Assembly: GCF_012641365.1 (NCBI RefSeq)
Contig: NZ_JABAIM010000002.1
Coordinates: 372,001-436,000, forward strand
From: Leeia aquatica
Lineage (GTDB): Bacteria; Pseudomonadota; Gammaproteobacteria; Burkholderiales; Leeiaceae
Direction of reading: 5' to 3'
DNA length: 64,000 nt
Below, one piece after another: positions 46,090 through 54,922 of this stretch (positions are counted from its first letter, which is position 1; each line of letters starts with the position of its first letter). A model generated the notes under the pieces. It was not told where the DNA came from. It worked only from the letters and a program-made list of their open reading frames with translations, and made no database searches. The position numbers were made by a program, and so were the translations under genes.

Positions 46090-46874
46090 AGAGCCTGCAG
46101 ACGACGAACCACGGCCGGGCTATTCAGCCCAACGGCAAATACATCCAGCACATCCATCTCGAACAGCTTGTGCTGTTTGACGGCAGGCGTGTCTGCCAGC
46201 TCTGGCCGTGCCGCCAGCGCCTCCAGCGAACCGTACACAGGCCGGTTGTGGCGCGCCACAATCACCACATCGGGCTGCAATGCCTGCCACACCTCCCGGT
46301 TGAGGCGAGTCATACCGCTCCACTGGCCTGCCACATTGACGCCGCCAGCAGCACGAATCAGCAGGTCTGCCGCCGTATCCCGGCCGGCAATCATGGTCCC
46401 GTCGTAGCTAATCAGGAAACGTCGTCCTTTGGCATTTACCGCTATCATGCCCTGCTGCCAGCGCTGCGCCAACTGCTCCGCAGCCTCACCGCGCCCAAGC
46501 AACTGCCCGGTCTGCCGGATCAGCGCCGGGAAATCGCTGCCATCCGGCTTTGTTCCCAGCAGATGCGCATTGACGCCCATGTCACGCAGCTGCTGCCAGA
46601 TGACAGGGGGCTGCGCCAGCTCGCTGCCGAGTACCAGCGTGGGCTTGGCCTTGATGATCGGCTCCACCGTCAACGCCCGGGAAAAACCGATCACCGGCAC
46701 CTTGCGCAGCGTTGCAGGTTTGAGGGCGTTGCGATCACGCCCGACCAGCTCGTTGCAACGCCCCAGTGCGCACACCAGCTCGGCCATATCGGGCGTCAGC
46801 GCAACGATGCGCTCCGCCGCCATGGTAGGCAGGCTGCCCAGCAGCAGCCCGGTCAGCAGCAGTTTACGCAGCAT
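46086..46874 (-). CDS. hmuT: periplasmic haem-binding protein
   Basis: A 262-residue substrate-binding protein of the BtuF/HmuT type with a signal peptide (LRKLLLTGLLLGSLPTMAA-E). RIVALTPDMAELVCALG and VIGFSRALTVEPIIKAKPTLVLG form the N-terminal lobe; the long alpha helix and RNRPVYGSLEALAARPEL segment the second. It hands haem from the outer-membrane receptor to HmuUV. It overlaps the 3' end of hmuS by 11 bases and hmuU by 4. Confidence 0.92.
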   Translation of the reverse strand: MLRKLLLTGLLLGSLPTMAAERIVALTPDMAELVCALGRCNELVGRDRNALKPATLRKVPVIGFSRALTVEPIIKAKPTLVLGSELAQPPVIWQQLRDMGVNAHLLGTKPDGSDFPALIRQTGQLLGRGEAAEQLAQRWQQGMIAVNAKGRRFLISYDGTMIAGRDTAADLLIRAAGGVNVAGQWSGMTRLNREVWQALQPDVVIVARHNRPVYGSLEALAARPELADTPAVKQHKLFEMDVLDVFAVGLNSPAVVRRLQAL

Positions 46875-47913
46875 GGCTCAGTTCCTGTGGCAGTTCATCG
46901 AGCAATGCGCGCCAGCCTTCCAGCTCCGGTTGGCCGGGCTTGCGCTCGCCAAACAGGGTCGCGATGATGCCGCCCTCACCGTCCAGCAACTCCAGCGAAC
47001 TGACAATGCCGTCATCGGTCGGCTTGCGTACCACCCAGGCCTCGGCGATGGCGTCCTGCCGCAGGTGCAGGTTAAAGCCGGGGTCCAGCACATTGATCCA
47101 CGGACCCATCGGTTCGATGCGCTGCACTGGTCCGCTGTGGATCTGGATCATGCCGCGATTACCGACAAACACCATGATGGGGAGACTGCGTTCTGCTGCG
47201 GTACGCAACACCCGATCCAGCGCATCCGCGCCCACCCGCCAGGTAAAACCCTCTGGCGCAAAGCGCAGCGCTTGACGGCGGGATACCTCAAAACGGCGGG
47301 TCAGCCCAAAGAACTGGTGGGTATCGGTCAGGTCCTTCCAGCCTTGCTGGAAACCAGCCACGTCGATCGACTCGTCCGGTGTTTCGCCTGCTTTGGCGAC
47401 GACGGGCTCGAACTGCAGCGCTTCACCATCGAATTCGGTGAATTCATCCACCAGCGCCTGCCAGGCCACGGCATCGCTGCCTGCGCGCTGAAACACCTTG
47501 TGTACCGCTTCACCGTGGCGATCGAAGAACTGCAAGCTATGTTGCTCGCCCTCGCCCTTGGGCTCGGTCAGTGCAAATGCGCAATACCAGTGGCTGAAGA
47601 AAATGCGCAGGTCGATCACCCCCAGGGTCAGCCCGACTTCAGCGCTGCCCTTCAGCTCGCCGTACTGGCCCACTTTCTCATGCACTGCCGCATCATTGCG
47701 GGTGAGTGCCATCACTTCGCCCAGCTGGTGAAAGCGCCCCAGCAAACCAGTCCAGTCCGACTTCAGCCGACAGCTGCCCGGCATCACCGCTACCAGCTCG
47801 GCTTCACTCACGCCCAGTTTCTCGGCGGCATCACGCTGGCGCAGCTTGGCACCGCTGGCCAGCAGGTCTTGCCAGGCTTGCAGCAGGGCTGCACCGTTCA
47901 GGGTCTGTGTCAT
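46864..47913 (-). CDS. hmuS: cytoplasmic haem-handling/degrading protein
   Basis: A 349-residue protein of the HemS/ChuS/HmuS family, made of two similar halves (about 30-170 and 200-340). The family releases or stores haem, and some members degrade it. Seen: RQRDAAEKLGVSEAELVA at the start and VFVGNRGMIQIHSGPVQRIEPMGPWINVLDPGFNLHLR in the second half, with the family's conserved PWINVLD. ATG 47913 has GGAGG 8 bases upstream. Confidence 0.93.
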   Translation of the reverse strand: MTQTLNGAALLQAWQDLLASGAKLRQRDAAEKLGVSEAELVAVMPGSCRLKSDWTGLLGRFHQLGEVMALTRNDAAVHEKVGQYGELKGSAEVGLTLGVIDLRIFFSHWYCAFALTEPKGEGEQHSLQFFDRHGEAVHKVFQRAGSDAVAWQALVDEFTEFDGEALQFEPVVAKAGETPDESIDVAGFQQGWKDLTDTHQFFGLTRRFEVSRRQALRFAPEGFTWRVGADALDRVLRTAAERSLPIMVFVGNRGMIQIHSGPVQRIEPMGPWINVLDPGFNLHLRQDAIAEAWVVRKPTDDGIVSSLELLDGEGGIIATLFGERKPGQPELEGWRALLDELPQELSHAA

Positions 47914-47989
47914 GTTGTTCCCCTCCAAAAGCGATCCCCCGTTGACGGACGGGGTAGCCGGGCCACCGAAGCAGCCAGTTCAGGTTCAA

Positions 47990-50212
47990 TCAGAAGCGGG
48001 CTTCAAGCGATACGGCAAAGGTGCGGCCAGGCTGGGTGTAGCGATCCAGCACCGTGCTATTGGCCGCCACACCGCGCACGTCCGACCACAGCCAGTACTT
48101 GCGGTTGGTCAGGTTGTAAATGCCAAAGCGCAGGGTGGTCTGCTTGCCGAGATTGACGTGGCCACTCAGGTCCAGTGTGTTGAAGGATGGTGTGCGGTAA
48201 TACACCACCGGCTGCGAGCCGGTCGCATCGGCGACCCGACGTTGGGCATCAACATGTACCCAGTCCAGACCCAGCCCCCAGTCGGCATTGGCATACGCCA
48301 GGCCCAGCGTGAACTTGGCGGGATCAACCGAATTGAGTGGTGCGCCATTGTCTTCCGACTGGCCACGGGTGTAGCCATAGGCCGTGCGTAACGTCCAGTT
48401 GCGCATGAAGGCCCAGTCGGCCCGCAGTTCCAGCCCTCGGGTGCGCACCCGGCCGATGTTCTCGTTGCGGTATTCCGTGGAAATACCGTTGCCGTTGGTA
48501 TCCCCTTTGTTCAGCGGCACCGCTTCAATGAAATCGCGGTAGCGGGTCTGAAAAGCCGTCGCGGAGAAGGACACACTGTCCCACTGTCCGCGCAAGCCCA
48601 GCTCCATGCCTTTGCTGCGCTCAGCCTTCAGCGCCGCATTGGGGAAAATCTCGTACTGTCCGGCCGCATTGACAAACGCCGTCGCGGTGGCGTCATACGG
48701 CGGGTTGCGGAAGCCTGCTGCCAGTTGCCCAAACAGGGTCAGGTGTGGGTCCAGCTTCCACTGCATTGCCAGTTTGGGGGTCCAGGCACTGTCGCTGTAG
48801 TCCTGAACCTTCTGCCCCGAGGTATTGGCACGCGCAAAATCGGCATCGGGCGACAGTCTCAGGCGATAGCGGTCGTAGCGAAGTGCCGGTTGCAGCGTGA
48901 AACGATCGCTCAGGGCGATGGCGTCCTGCATGAAGACACCGATGCGATCCACCTGAGCATCCGGGAAAATCTTGCTCGGATAGGTTTCGCCTGCCACGGT
49001 CTTGTTGATCGTGCCAGTAGCCAGGTTGATTTCCGAGCGGTCGCGCGGACGGCGAGTTTCAGTGCGGCTGACATCCAGACCATAAACCAGATCATGGCTG
49101 ACCGAGCCCCACTGCAGGCCCTTCTGGAACTGCACATCCATGCCCAGCATGTCCTGCTCGAAACGGCTGTCGGTCAGTCGCAGACGGTTATTGCTGCGCC
49201 GTTCGCTGGCGGTTTCATGAAAGCGCAGCTGCTGGATATAGGTATTGAGCTTGAGGTGGTCGAACAATGCGGTATTGCCATCGTATTCATAGCCCAAGCC
49301 CAGGCGGCTGCGTTCACTGCGGTCATCGCCTTGGCTGTCCAGAATGTTGATGACCGGGCCGCCACCTGCTGCCACCCCGCGTTCTGACAGCAAATTGGTT
49401 TGGCTATAGCGACGGAAGTGATCCAGTGTCAGGGAGAGACGATGCCCCTGCCCCAGATTGCGCTCCAGCGTGGCCAAAATACCCGTACTGTTCCAGTCTT
49501 GCGGGTTGGGTGTCGTGCGCTTGCTCTTGGCCGTCAGGTCGCTGGCATCGTTGCTGCCCTGATTTTGCCGTTCCTCACCTTCACGGCGAACCAGTTGCAG
49601 CAGCGTCGCCCAGTCCTGGTTGCGCCAAGCTAGCGTCGCACTCAGCCCCTTGCGCTGGTCTTGGCCATCAAAGCTGGCCTTGGCACGGAATGCCACCTTG
49701 CCGGGTTCGGTGGCGACATCTTCGGGCCGCAAGGTGCGCAAAGCCACCACACCGCCCATGGCATCACTGCCATAGGCTCCGGAGAACGGACCCTTGACCA
49801 GCTCCACCCCGGCCAGACTGTCCGGGTCCAGCAGGTCACGTCCGGAAATGGCCGAGCCACCACCCCGATATTCATCCGGCAGCCGGACCCCATCCACCAG
49901 CATCAATACCCGGTTGCCTTCAATACCACGGATGGTGACACTGCCATTGCCGCGCCGGATCAGCTCCGTCGGCAGGCTGACATTAGGTTCAAGCTTGAAG
50001 ACATCCTTGGTGTTGACCACCTGGCGGCGGTCCAGCTCACTGCGAGGCACCAGACTGACGTTGGTCGCCGTGTCTTCTGCATCGGTGGCCACACGGTTAG
50101 CCACCACACTCACACTGCCCGGCGATGCGACTACCGGCGCTTCATCTGCAAGCGCTGGCACTGCAGCAGCCAGCATCAATCCGGCCAGCGGCCAGCTATC
50201 CTTTACAGCCAT
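47990..50212 (-). CDS. hmuR: TonB-dependent haem/haemoglobin receptor
   Basis: A 740-residue outer-membrane receptor. Signal peptide (AVKDSWPLAGLMLAAAVPALA), TonB-box-like VSVVANRVATD, plug domain (about 50-165; RGNGSVTIRGIEGNRVLMLVDGVRLPDEY) and a 22-strand barrel ending in the terminal Phe of SLEARF. LAAGFRNPPYDAT occupies the place of the FRAP box of haem receptors, here altered. It belongs to the haemoglobin/transferrin/lactoferrin receptor group. It is 94 bases downstream of hemP and 76 before hmuS. Confidence 0.93.
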   Translation of the reverse strand: MAVKDSWPLAGLMLAAAVPALADEAPVVASPGSVSVVANRVATDAEDTATNVSLVPRSELDRRQVVNTKDVFKLEPNVSLPTELIRRGNGSVTIRGIEGNRVLMLVDGVRLPDEYRGGGSAISGRDLLDPDSLAGVELVKGPFSGAYGSDAMGGVVALRTLRPEDVATEPGKVAFRAKASFDGQDQRKGLSATLAWRNQDWATLLQLVRREGEERQNQGSNDASDLTAKSKRTTPNPQDWNSTGILATLERNLGQGHRLSLTLDHFRRYSQTNLLSERGVAAGGGPVINILDSQGDDRSERSRLGLGYEYDGNTALFDHLKLNTYIQQLRFHETASERRSNNRLRLTDSRFEQDMLGMDVQFQKGLQWGSVSHDLVYGLDVSRTETRRPRDRSEINLATGTINKTVAGETYPSKIFPDAQVDRIGVFMQDAIALSDRFTLQPALRYDRYRLRLSPDADFARANTSGQKVQDYSDSAWTPKLAMQWKLDPHLTLFGQLAAGFRNPPYDATATAFVNAAGQYEIFPNAALKAERSKGMELGLRGQWDSVSFSATAFQTRYRDFIEAVPLNKGDTNGNGISTEYRNENIGRVRTRGLELRADWAFMRNWTLRTAYGYTRGQSEDNGAPLNSVDPAKFTLGLAYANADWGLGLDWVHVDAQRRVADATGSQPVVYYRTPSFNTLDLSGHVNLGKQTTLRFGIYNLTNRKYWLWSDVRGVAANSTVLDRYTQPGRTFAVSLEARF

Positions 50213-50306
50213 ATACCCCCCGATGACGGTCGTGCCGTCATATTGCATATCGCGTGGCGGGCTGGCTGGTACTACAGCGGGCTGGCTAGGCGTTGTGTAA
50301 GGGTGC

Positions 50307-50489
50307 TCAGGGCACCTTGGTCAGGATCAATTTGTCATTGCGCGTCCAGCGCAGCAGGTAACGTTCCCCCCGATGCTCAATCAGCACCTCCCGTGATGCA
50401 GCAAACAGCGCCTTACTATCCAGCATGGGTAGCGCGGGCCGTGTCGCGGGGGCCTGGGTATTGACTTGGGGCTGACGTACTTGATCCAT
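50307..50489 (-). CDS. hemP: haemin uptake protein HemP
   Basis: 60 residues from ATG 50489, of the small HemP family: SREVLIEHRGERYLLRWTRNDKLILTK is the typical C-terminal block. In other bacteria HemP helps express the downstream receptor. An upstream ATG at 50513 would add MKIIIIRD, but these codons coincide with the Fur-like box at 50498-50512, so the shorter start is preferred. If 50513 is used the product has 68 residues. First gene of the haem locus. Confidence 0.85.
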   Translation of the reverse strand: MDQVRQPQVNTQAPATRPALPMLDSKALFAASREVLIEHRGERYLLRWTRNDKLILTKVP

Positions 50490-50497
50490 GTCACGAA

Positions 50498-50512
50498 TGA
50501 TAATAATTTTCA
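50498..50512. promoter_or_regulatory. Fur box of the haem locus
   Basis: TGATAATAATTTTCA matches the 7-1-7 inverted-repeat Fur consensus TGATAAT-N-ATTATCA at 13 of 14 positions, directly upstream of hemP. It predicts iron repression of hemP-hmuR-hmuSTUV. Confidence 0.75.
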
Positions 50513-50649
50513 TTGCTATATGCAAGTTTTACAAAGCACCTTGATCATTTTGCAAAACCGCACAGCGTTGCCCTGCCCCATTGCGCGGCAGGGATAGGCA
50601 AATCAACAACCCATTGGCATAATCGGACTATCCCTGCCTGAGGTACGCC

Positions 50650-50880
50650 ATGTCTACCCCATCACGCTCCGCATTCACAGATATACCGTTTCTGCTACTC
50701 TTCATTCTGACACTGCTCAATGCATTGGTTGGTCGCCCACTGTGGCTGGCCATACAGAGCAGCCAGGCATGGCGCAATGGTGTCGCGGACATCTTGCAAG
50801 GCAGCATGACCCTGCTTTTGCTGTTGATGCTGCTGATACGCGGCCTGCAACTGAAGAAACAAAAGCCACCACACCATTAA
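50650..50880 (+). CDS. small membrane protein
   Basis: A 76-residue hypothetical with two hydrophobic stretches (about 12-34 and 46-65) and a basic tail (LKKQKPPHH). The divergent haem locus lies 137 bases to the left and the solute-binding protein 38 bases to the right. No family recognised. Coding potential is moderate: composition is plausible for a membrane peptide but the ribosome site (TGAGGT) is only fair. Confidence 0.5.
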   Translation: MSTPSRSAFTDIPFLLLFILTLLNALVGRPLWLAIQSSQAWRNGVADILQGSMTLLLLLMLLIRGLQLKKQKPPHH

Positions 50881-50917
50881 TCGTTTCATGACCACCCCAG
50901 GTCAAACAGGAGGGCAG

Positions 50918-51667
50918 ATGCTGCGCATGGTGTTCTGCATGTGCCTGCTATGGTGGACGCTGCCCGCGCACGCCACCCTGCTGGAGGTCGTCACCGAGGA
51001 AGGCCCGCCCTTGCAATATCTGGAGCAAGGCCAGATTCGGGGGGCGGGTGCCGAGTTTGTAGAACGTCTGCTGCACCGGGCAGGCTATTCATACCGGCTG
51101 AGCATGGTGCCGTGGGCCCGGGCCGAGCTGATGGCCACAACCCAGCCGAATGTCCTGATTTTTTCAATCGCCAGAACCCCCATACGGGAAAGCCAATATC
51201 AATGGATCGGGCGTTTGCTCACAATCCAGTATTCACTATTCCGCCTGGGTAGCCGGGGAGACATCCAGCTTGAGCGGCTGGAGGATGCCAAGGTCTGGCG
51301 GATCGGCGTGGTCAAGGGCGATGTACGGGCCAATTGGCTGCGGGATCAGGGCTTTGCTTATGCCAGTGGCACAGGGCCTGGTCTGGAGGAGGCGCCCACC
51401 CCTTTTGATAATCTGCGCAAGCTGCAAGCGGGCCGGGTCGACTTGATCCCCAGTTCCACCCTGGGTCTGGTGGGCTTTTGCCAGCAAACCGGCCAGCGTT
51501 GTGACCAGCTTCTGCCCATTCTGGACCTGCCGTTTCGTGCCGAACTCTACCTGGCAGCCAGCCAGGGCACCGCTCCCGACATCCTTGACCGGCTGCGCAA
51601 GGCCTATGGCCAACTGGTCAAGGATGGCAGTTATGATCGCATGCTGGGTGGTTATCAAGCGCAGTAA
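50918..51667 (+). CDS. periplasmic solute-binding protein (family 3-like)
   Basis: 249 residues with a signal peptide (LRMVFCMCLLWWTLPAHA-T) and the amino-acid-type binding-protein fold: VTEEGPPLQYLEQGQIRGAGAEFVERLLHRAGY, ARTPIRESQYQWIGRLL, KVWRIGVVKGDVRANWL. The AGGAGG just before ATG 50918 fixes the start. No ABC permease or ATPase is adjacent; instead a two-component pair follows 108 bases later, so it may serve as a sensory binding protein (inference). Confidence 0.88.
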   Translation: MLRMVFCMCLLWWTLPAHATLLEVVTEEGPPLQYLEQGQIRGAGAEFVERLLHRAGYSYRLSMVPWARAELMATTQPNVLIFSIARTPIRESQYQWIGRLLTIQYSLFRLGSRGDIQLERLEDAKVWRIGVVKGDVRANWLRDQGFAYASGTGPGLEEAPTPFDNLRKLQAGRVDLIPSSTLGLVGFCQQTGQRCDQLLPILDLPFRAELYLAASQGTAPDILDRLRKAYGQLVKDGSYDRMLGGYQAQ

Positions 51668-51774
51668 CCGTACGTCGGCCCCGCTGTTCACCGGCGAATG
51701 CGCGCCCTACACTGACAACCGTTGACCAGATGCTCTTTGGTTACCATTAGGCAAACCCGCCTACACTGCACGTC

Positions 51775-52431
51775 ATGCATTTACTCATTATTGAAGACGA
51801 CTTTGACCTTGGCATGGCGCTGCAACAGGCGCTGAAGTCCGAGGGTTTTACCAGCGAATGGCTACGCCGCATTGCTGATGTCAGCAATGCCATCAACATG
51901 GCGGACTACGCCTGCGTGCTGCTGGACCTGACCTTGCCGGATGGCAGCGGCTTTGACTTGCTGCGCCGCTGGCGCAAACAGGAATTGACCGTGCCCATCA
52001 TTGTGATGACCGCACGGGATGGCCTGCAGGATCGGCTGGACGGGCTGGATGGCGGTGCCGATGACTTTGTAGTCAAACCCTTTGCGGTGGCTGAACTGAT
52101 TTCACGCATCCGGGCCGTGCAACGGCGCTATGCCCAGCAAAGCAGCGAAGTGTGGCGCATTGGCGAGCTGGAAATTCATCCGCGCCGTCACCTGGTCCAG
52201 TTATCGGGTGAACCGGTGGAATTGTCGCGTCGGGAATTCCAGCTGCTGCAAGAGCTGGCACGGGATGCGGGCAGTGTGGTGGCCAAGGGCGCGCTCTCAC
52301 AGCGGCTGGAGCCGCTGGGTGATCCGGTGGACTTCGCCACGCTGGAGGTCCACCTCTCCAACCTGCGCCGCAAGATCGGTGCGGAGCGGATCCGTACCCT
52401 GCGTGGCATTGGCTACATGCTGGTAAAATAA
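51775..52431 (+). CDS. OmpR/QseB-type response regulator
   Basis: A 218-residue regulator. Receiver domain (1-115: LIIEDDFDLG acidic pocket, LLDLTLPDGSGF phosphoacceptor Asp, FVVKPF switch Lys) and winged-helix DNA-binding domain (ELSRREFQLLQELAR, VHLSNLRRKIGAERIRTLRGIGYML). It pairs with the kinase gene starting 90 bases downstream and is most like the QseB/PmrA subgroup. Targets unknown; the upstream binding-protein gene is one candidate. Confidence 0.94.
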   Translation: MHLLIIEDDFDLGMALQQALKSEGFTSEWLRRIADVSNAINMADYACVLLDLTLPDGSGFDLLRRWRKQELTVPIIVMTARDGLQDRLDGLDGGADDFVVKPFAVAELISRIRAVQRRYAQQSSEVWRIGELEIHPRRHLVQLSGEPVELSRREFQLLQELARDAGSVVAKGALSQRLEPLGDPVDFATLEVHLSNLRRKIGAERIRTLRGIGYMLVK

Positions 52432-52520
52432 CACTTTCCACGCCCGAGGACTGTCCTCTGATCCCCGTCGCCCACCATCCGGAGCGCCGTGCCAGCATCT
52501 GGTCCCGTCTCAGGGCCAGT

Positions 52521-53897
52521 GTGCGTCAATGGCGCCTGCCCAGCCTGCGCCGACGGGTGCTGGTGGGGCTGCTGCTGTCTGTTTTCCTGCTCTGGCCCAT
52601 CCTGATTCTGGTGGGCTATCTGGAGATACAAAACGAAGCCCCCCCCTTGAAACAGGTCAGTATGGCCATGCAAAGCGTGGTGGCCCAGATCGACGATAAA
52701 GCGCCGATCGAGGTGATCTGTAGCCGCATTCTGGCCCAGCAGAAACTGCTGGAAGCGCTGACCCCCAATACGGCAGATGATGCGGTCCTGCTCTGGCAGG
52801 TCAAACACGAAACAGCCGGCATGCTGCTCAACCTTGGCAGAAGCTACCGGCTGCCGGATACGGACTTGATCGATGGCAACCATCGCTTGCAGATTGGCGA
52901 TGCCAGCTTTGATGTTCTCCAGGTCACCAAAGGCCCATGGCGTATCCGCCTGGGGCTGACCTCGGTTACGGACTTGCGCTTGCTGTGGATGCTGGGCAAG
53001 GACATCTGGATTTACCTGATGGTCGCCTTTCTGGTGCAGCTGATCCCGATGTTCATCGCCGTGAGTGGCGGCATCCGGCCACTGCGGCAATGGAGCCAGC
53101 GTATCGCCGAGCGCAAGCCCGACGACCTGCGGCCTCTGGAAGAAGCCGCACGCTATAGCGAGCTGGAGCCGATGTCGAATGCGCTCAACACCCTGCTCTG
53201 TCAGCTGCGCGGCAAAATGGACCAGGAACGGGCTTTTGTGCAAAACGCGGCGCATGAGCTACGTACCCCGATGGCCGTCATCTCCACTCAGGCCCACGTG
53301 CTGGCGAGTGCGACGGATGATGACACTCGCCAGCAAGCAAAACTGCATCTGGAGCATGCGGCCCATCGGGCCTCCCATCTGATTGGTCAGTTGTTGCAGC
53401 TGGCCCAGCTGGAGACCGACCATGCCCCTCGTCCTGCGCAGCAGCTGGATGTGGCGCAGCTCTTGCGCCTCTCGCTCGCCCAGCTCTTCCCACTGGCAGA
53501 GCGCAAGGCTCAGGAACTCTCCCTGCAGGCCCCGGACCAGCTGTGGGTGACGGTGGAACGGGATGCCTTGCAATCCATCATCGACAACCTGATCGGCAAT
53601 GCCATCCGCTATGTGCAGGAAGGCGGTTCCATCGCCGTCTCGCTCAACCTGGAAGGCGCATATTGGCAATTGCAGGTCAGCGATAATGGCCCCGGCATCC
53701 CGCTGGCTGACCGGGTACGCATCTTTGAGCGCTTCTATCGGGTGGCCGACAACACCCAGCCTGGCACAGGGCTTGGACTGGCCATTGTCAAAGCCGCCTG
53801 CCAGCGACTGGGGGGAAGCATCCAGCTCGGAGATGGCCCGGAAGGGCGTGGTACCTGCTTTACCGTTCAGATACCGATGCAGGCGCTGACACATTGA
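52521..53897 (+). CDS. QseC-like sensor histidine kinase
   Basis: 458 residues from GTG 52521. Two transmembrane segments (about 13-34 and 155-180) enclose a 120-residue periplasmic sensor. HisKA with QNAAHELRTPMAVI (phosphorylated His near 245), and a Bergerat ATPase with DNLIGNAIRYV, SDNGPGIPLADRVRIFERFYR and GTGLGLAIV. It phosphorylates the regulator at 51775. No good ribosome site precedes the GTG and the open frame continues upstream, so the N-terminus is uncertain. Confidence 0.93.
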   Translation: MRQWRLPSLRRRVLVGLLLSVFLLWPILILVGYLEIQNEAPPLKQVSMAMQSVVAQIDDKAPIEVICSRILAQQKLLEALTPNTADDAVLLWQVKHETAGMLLNLGRSYRLPDTDLIDGNHRLQIGDASFDVLQVTKGPWRIRLGLTSVTDLRLLWMLGKDIWIYLMVAFLVQLIPMFIAVSGGIRPLRQWSQRIAERKPDDLRPLEEAARYSELEPMSNALNTLLCQLRGKMDQERAFVQNAAHELRTPMAVISTQAHVLASATDDDTRQQAKLHLEHAAHRASHLIGQLLQLAQLETDHAPRPAQQLDVAQLLRLSLAQLFPLAERKAQELSLQAPDQLWVTVERDALQSIIDNLIGNAIRYVQEGGSIAVSLNLEGAYWQLQVSDNGPGIPLADRVRIFERFYRVADNTQPGTGLGLAIVKAACQRLGGSIQLGDGPEGRGTCFTVQIPMQALTH

Positions 53898-53956
53898 ACA
53901 GCTGACAGGCACATCCCGCCCTCTGTTAAACTGTCGTTCCGTCAGTCTTCCAGAGC

Positions 53957-54292
53957 ATGCTCATGCGCCATGTCTACCTGATGCTGTGTGTGGCAGGAAC
54001 CGTGTGGCCTTTGGCCCATTTCTTCCCTTTTGTGCAAGCACACGGTCTCGACATCCCGTACTTCCTGCAGCAGCTGTGGGTCAATGACATTAGCCGTTTT
54101 TTCGCTGCCGATGTGGTCTGCTCAGCGGTCTGCTGTGTCAGCTTCATGGTCGCAGAGGGTCGGCGCATTGGCATGCGGCAGCCTTGGCGGGCGGCATTGG
54201 GGCTGATGGTAGGCGTCTCGCTGGCCTTGCCCCTGTTTCTGTGGCTACGCCAGCGTCATCTGGAGCAGCAAGGCCGACTGGCGCTGGCCTGA
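53957..54292 (+). CDS. DUF2834 family membrane protein
   Basis: A 111-residue protein with three hydrophobic helices. YLMLCVAGTVWPLAHFFPFVQAHGLDIPYFLQQLWVNDISRFFAADVV matches the pattern I know for DUF2834, a membrane family of unknown function. Two start ATGs (53957 and 53963) are possible. It follows the kinase by 59 bases, with no terminator evident in between. Confidence 0.8.
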   Translation: MLMRHVYLMLCVAGTVWPLAHFFPFVQAHGLDIPYFLQQLWVNDISRFFAADVVCSAVCCVSFMVAEGRRIGMRQPWRAALGLMVGVSLALPLFLWLRQRHLEQQGRLALA

Positions 54293-54299
54293 CACACGG

Positions 54300-54665
54300 C
54301 TAGCCGTGCTGAGCCCTGTCCGTCCTGGACAGGTAGTACTGCCCGGCATGGGAAAACAGCATGCCGATACAGGTGGTCTGTTCGATTTGGGCAGCATCAA
54401 TCGCCGCCAGCAGCTGGCTGCCATAGCGCAATGCCTGTTCGACCCCGGCCACTGCGATGGCCTGTGACCGGTACAAGCGCTCATCCCAGCGGCAAACAAA
54501 CTCACCACTCTCAGCATATTGCACCACGTAGCCCAGAAACAGGGCCTCTTCCGGCAACCCCAGCAGCGACCGCGCCGACGACTCCACACAGGGCCGCACC
54601 CCAGGGGAATGGGGATGCCGCTCGGAGCGGGGTGGCTCGGTAAACGCTGACAGCATCATGCTCAT
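54300..54665 (-). CDS. hypothetical protein
   Basis: About 121 residues. The C-terminal half (LGLPEEALFLGYVVQYAESGEFVCRWDERLYRSQAIAVAGVEQALRYGSQLLAAIDAAQIEQTTCIGMLF in outline) looks like an alpha/beta domain; I do not recognise it. The start is uncertain: ATG 54665 is chosen, but the frame is open to ATG 54722. It is convergent with the DUF2834 gene and shares a 200-base AT-rich divergent promoter region with the glucanase gene. Confidence 0.55.
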   Translation of the reverse strand: MSMMLSAFTEPPRSERHPHSPGVRPCVESSARSLLGLPEEALFLGYVVQYAESGEFVCRWDERLYRSQAIAVAGVEQALRYGSQLLAAIDAAQIEQTTCIGMLFSHAGQYYLSRTDRAQHG

Positions 54666-54922
54666 GGCCGTTCTCGCTTGACTGGGTATGGCAATGCAAT
54701 ATTCATACGTCTTGCCCTGCATGCATATTAGTACATTATCCTAAAAAAAATACAAACGCATACATCCGTCCGTCTACGGATAGACGGCCCGCCAAGCCAA
54801 GCAGCCGCTCAAGGCATGTGCACATCATGGCTCACCCTGACCGAATGGCCACTGCATCCTGCACCGCAATTGCTAGCATGACAGGGTAACCTTGCCCGTA
54901 CCTTTAGATACCCGGAGCCCCC

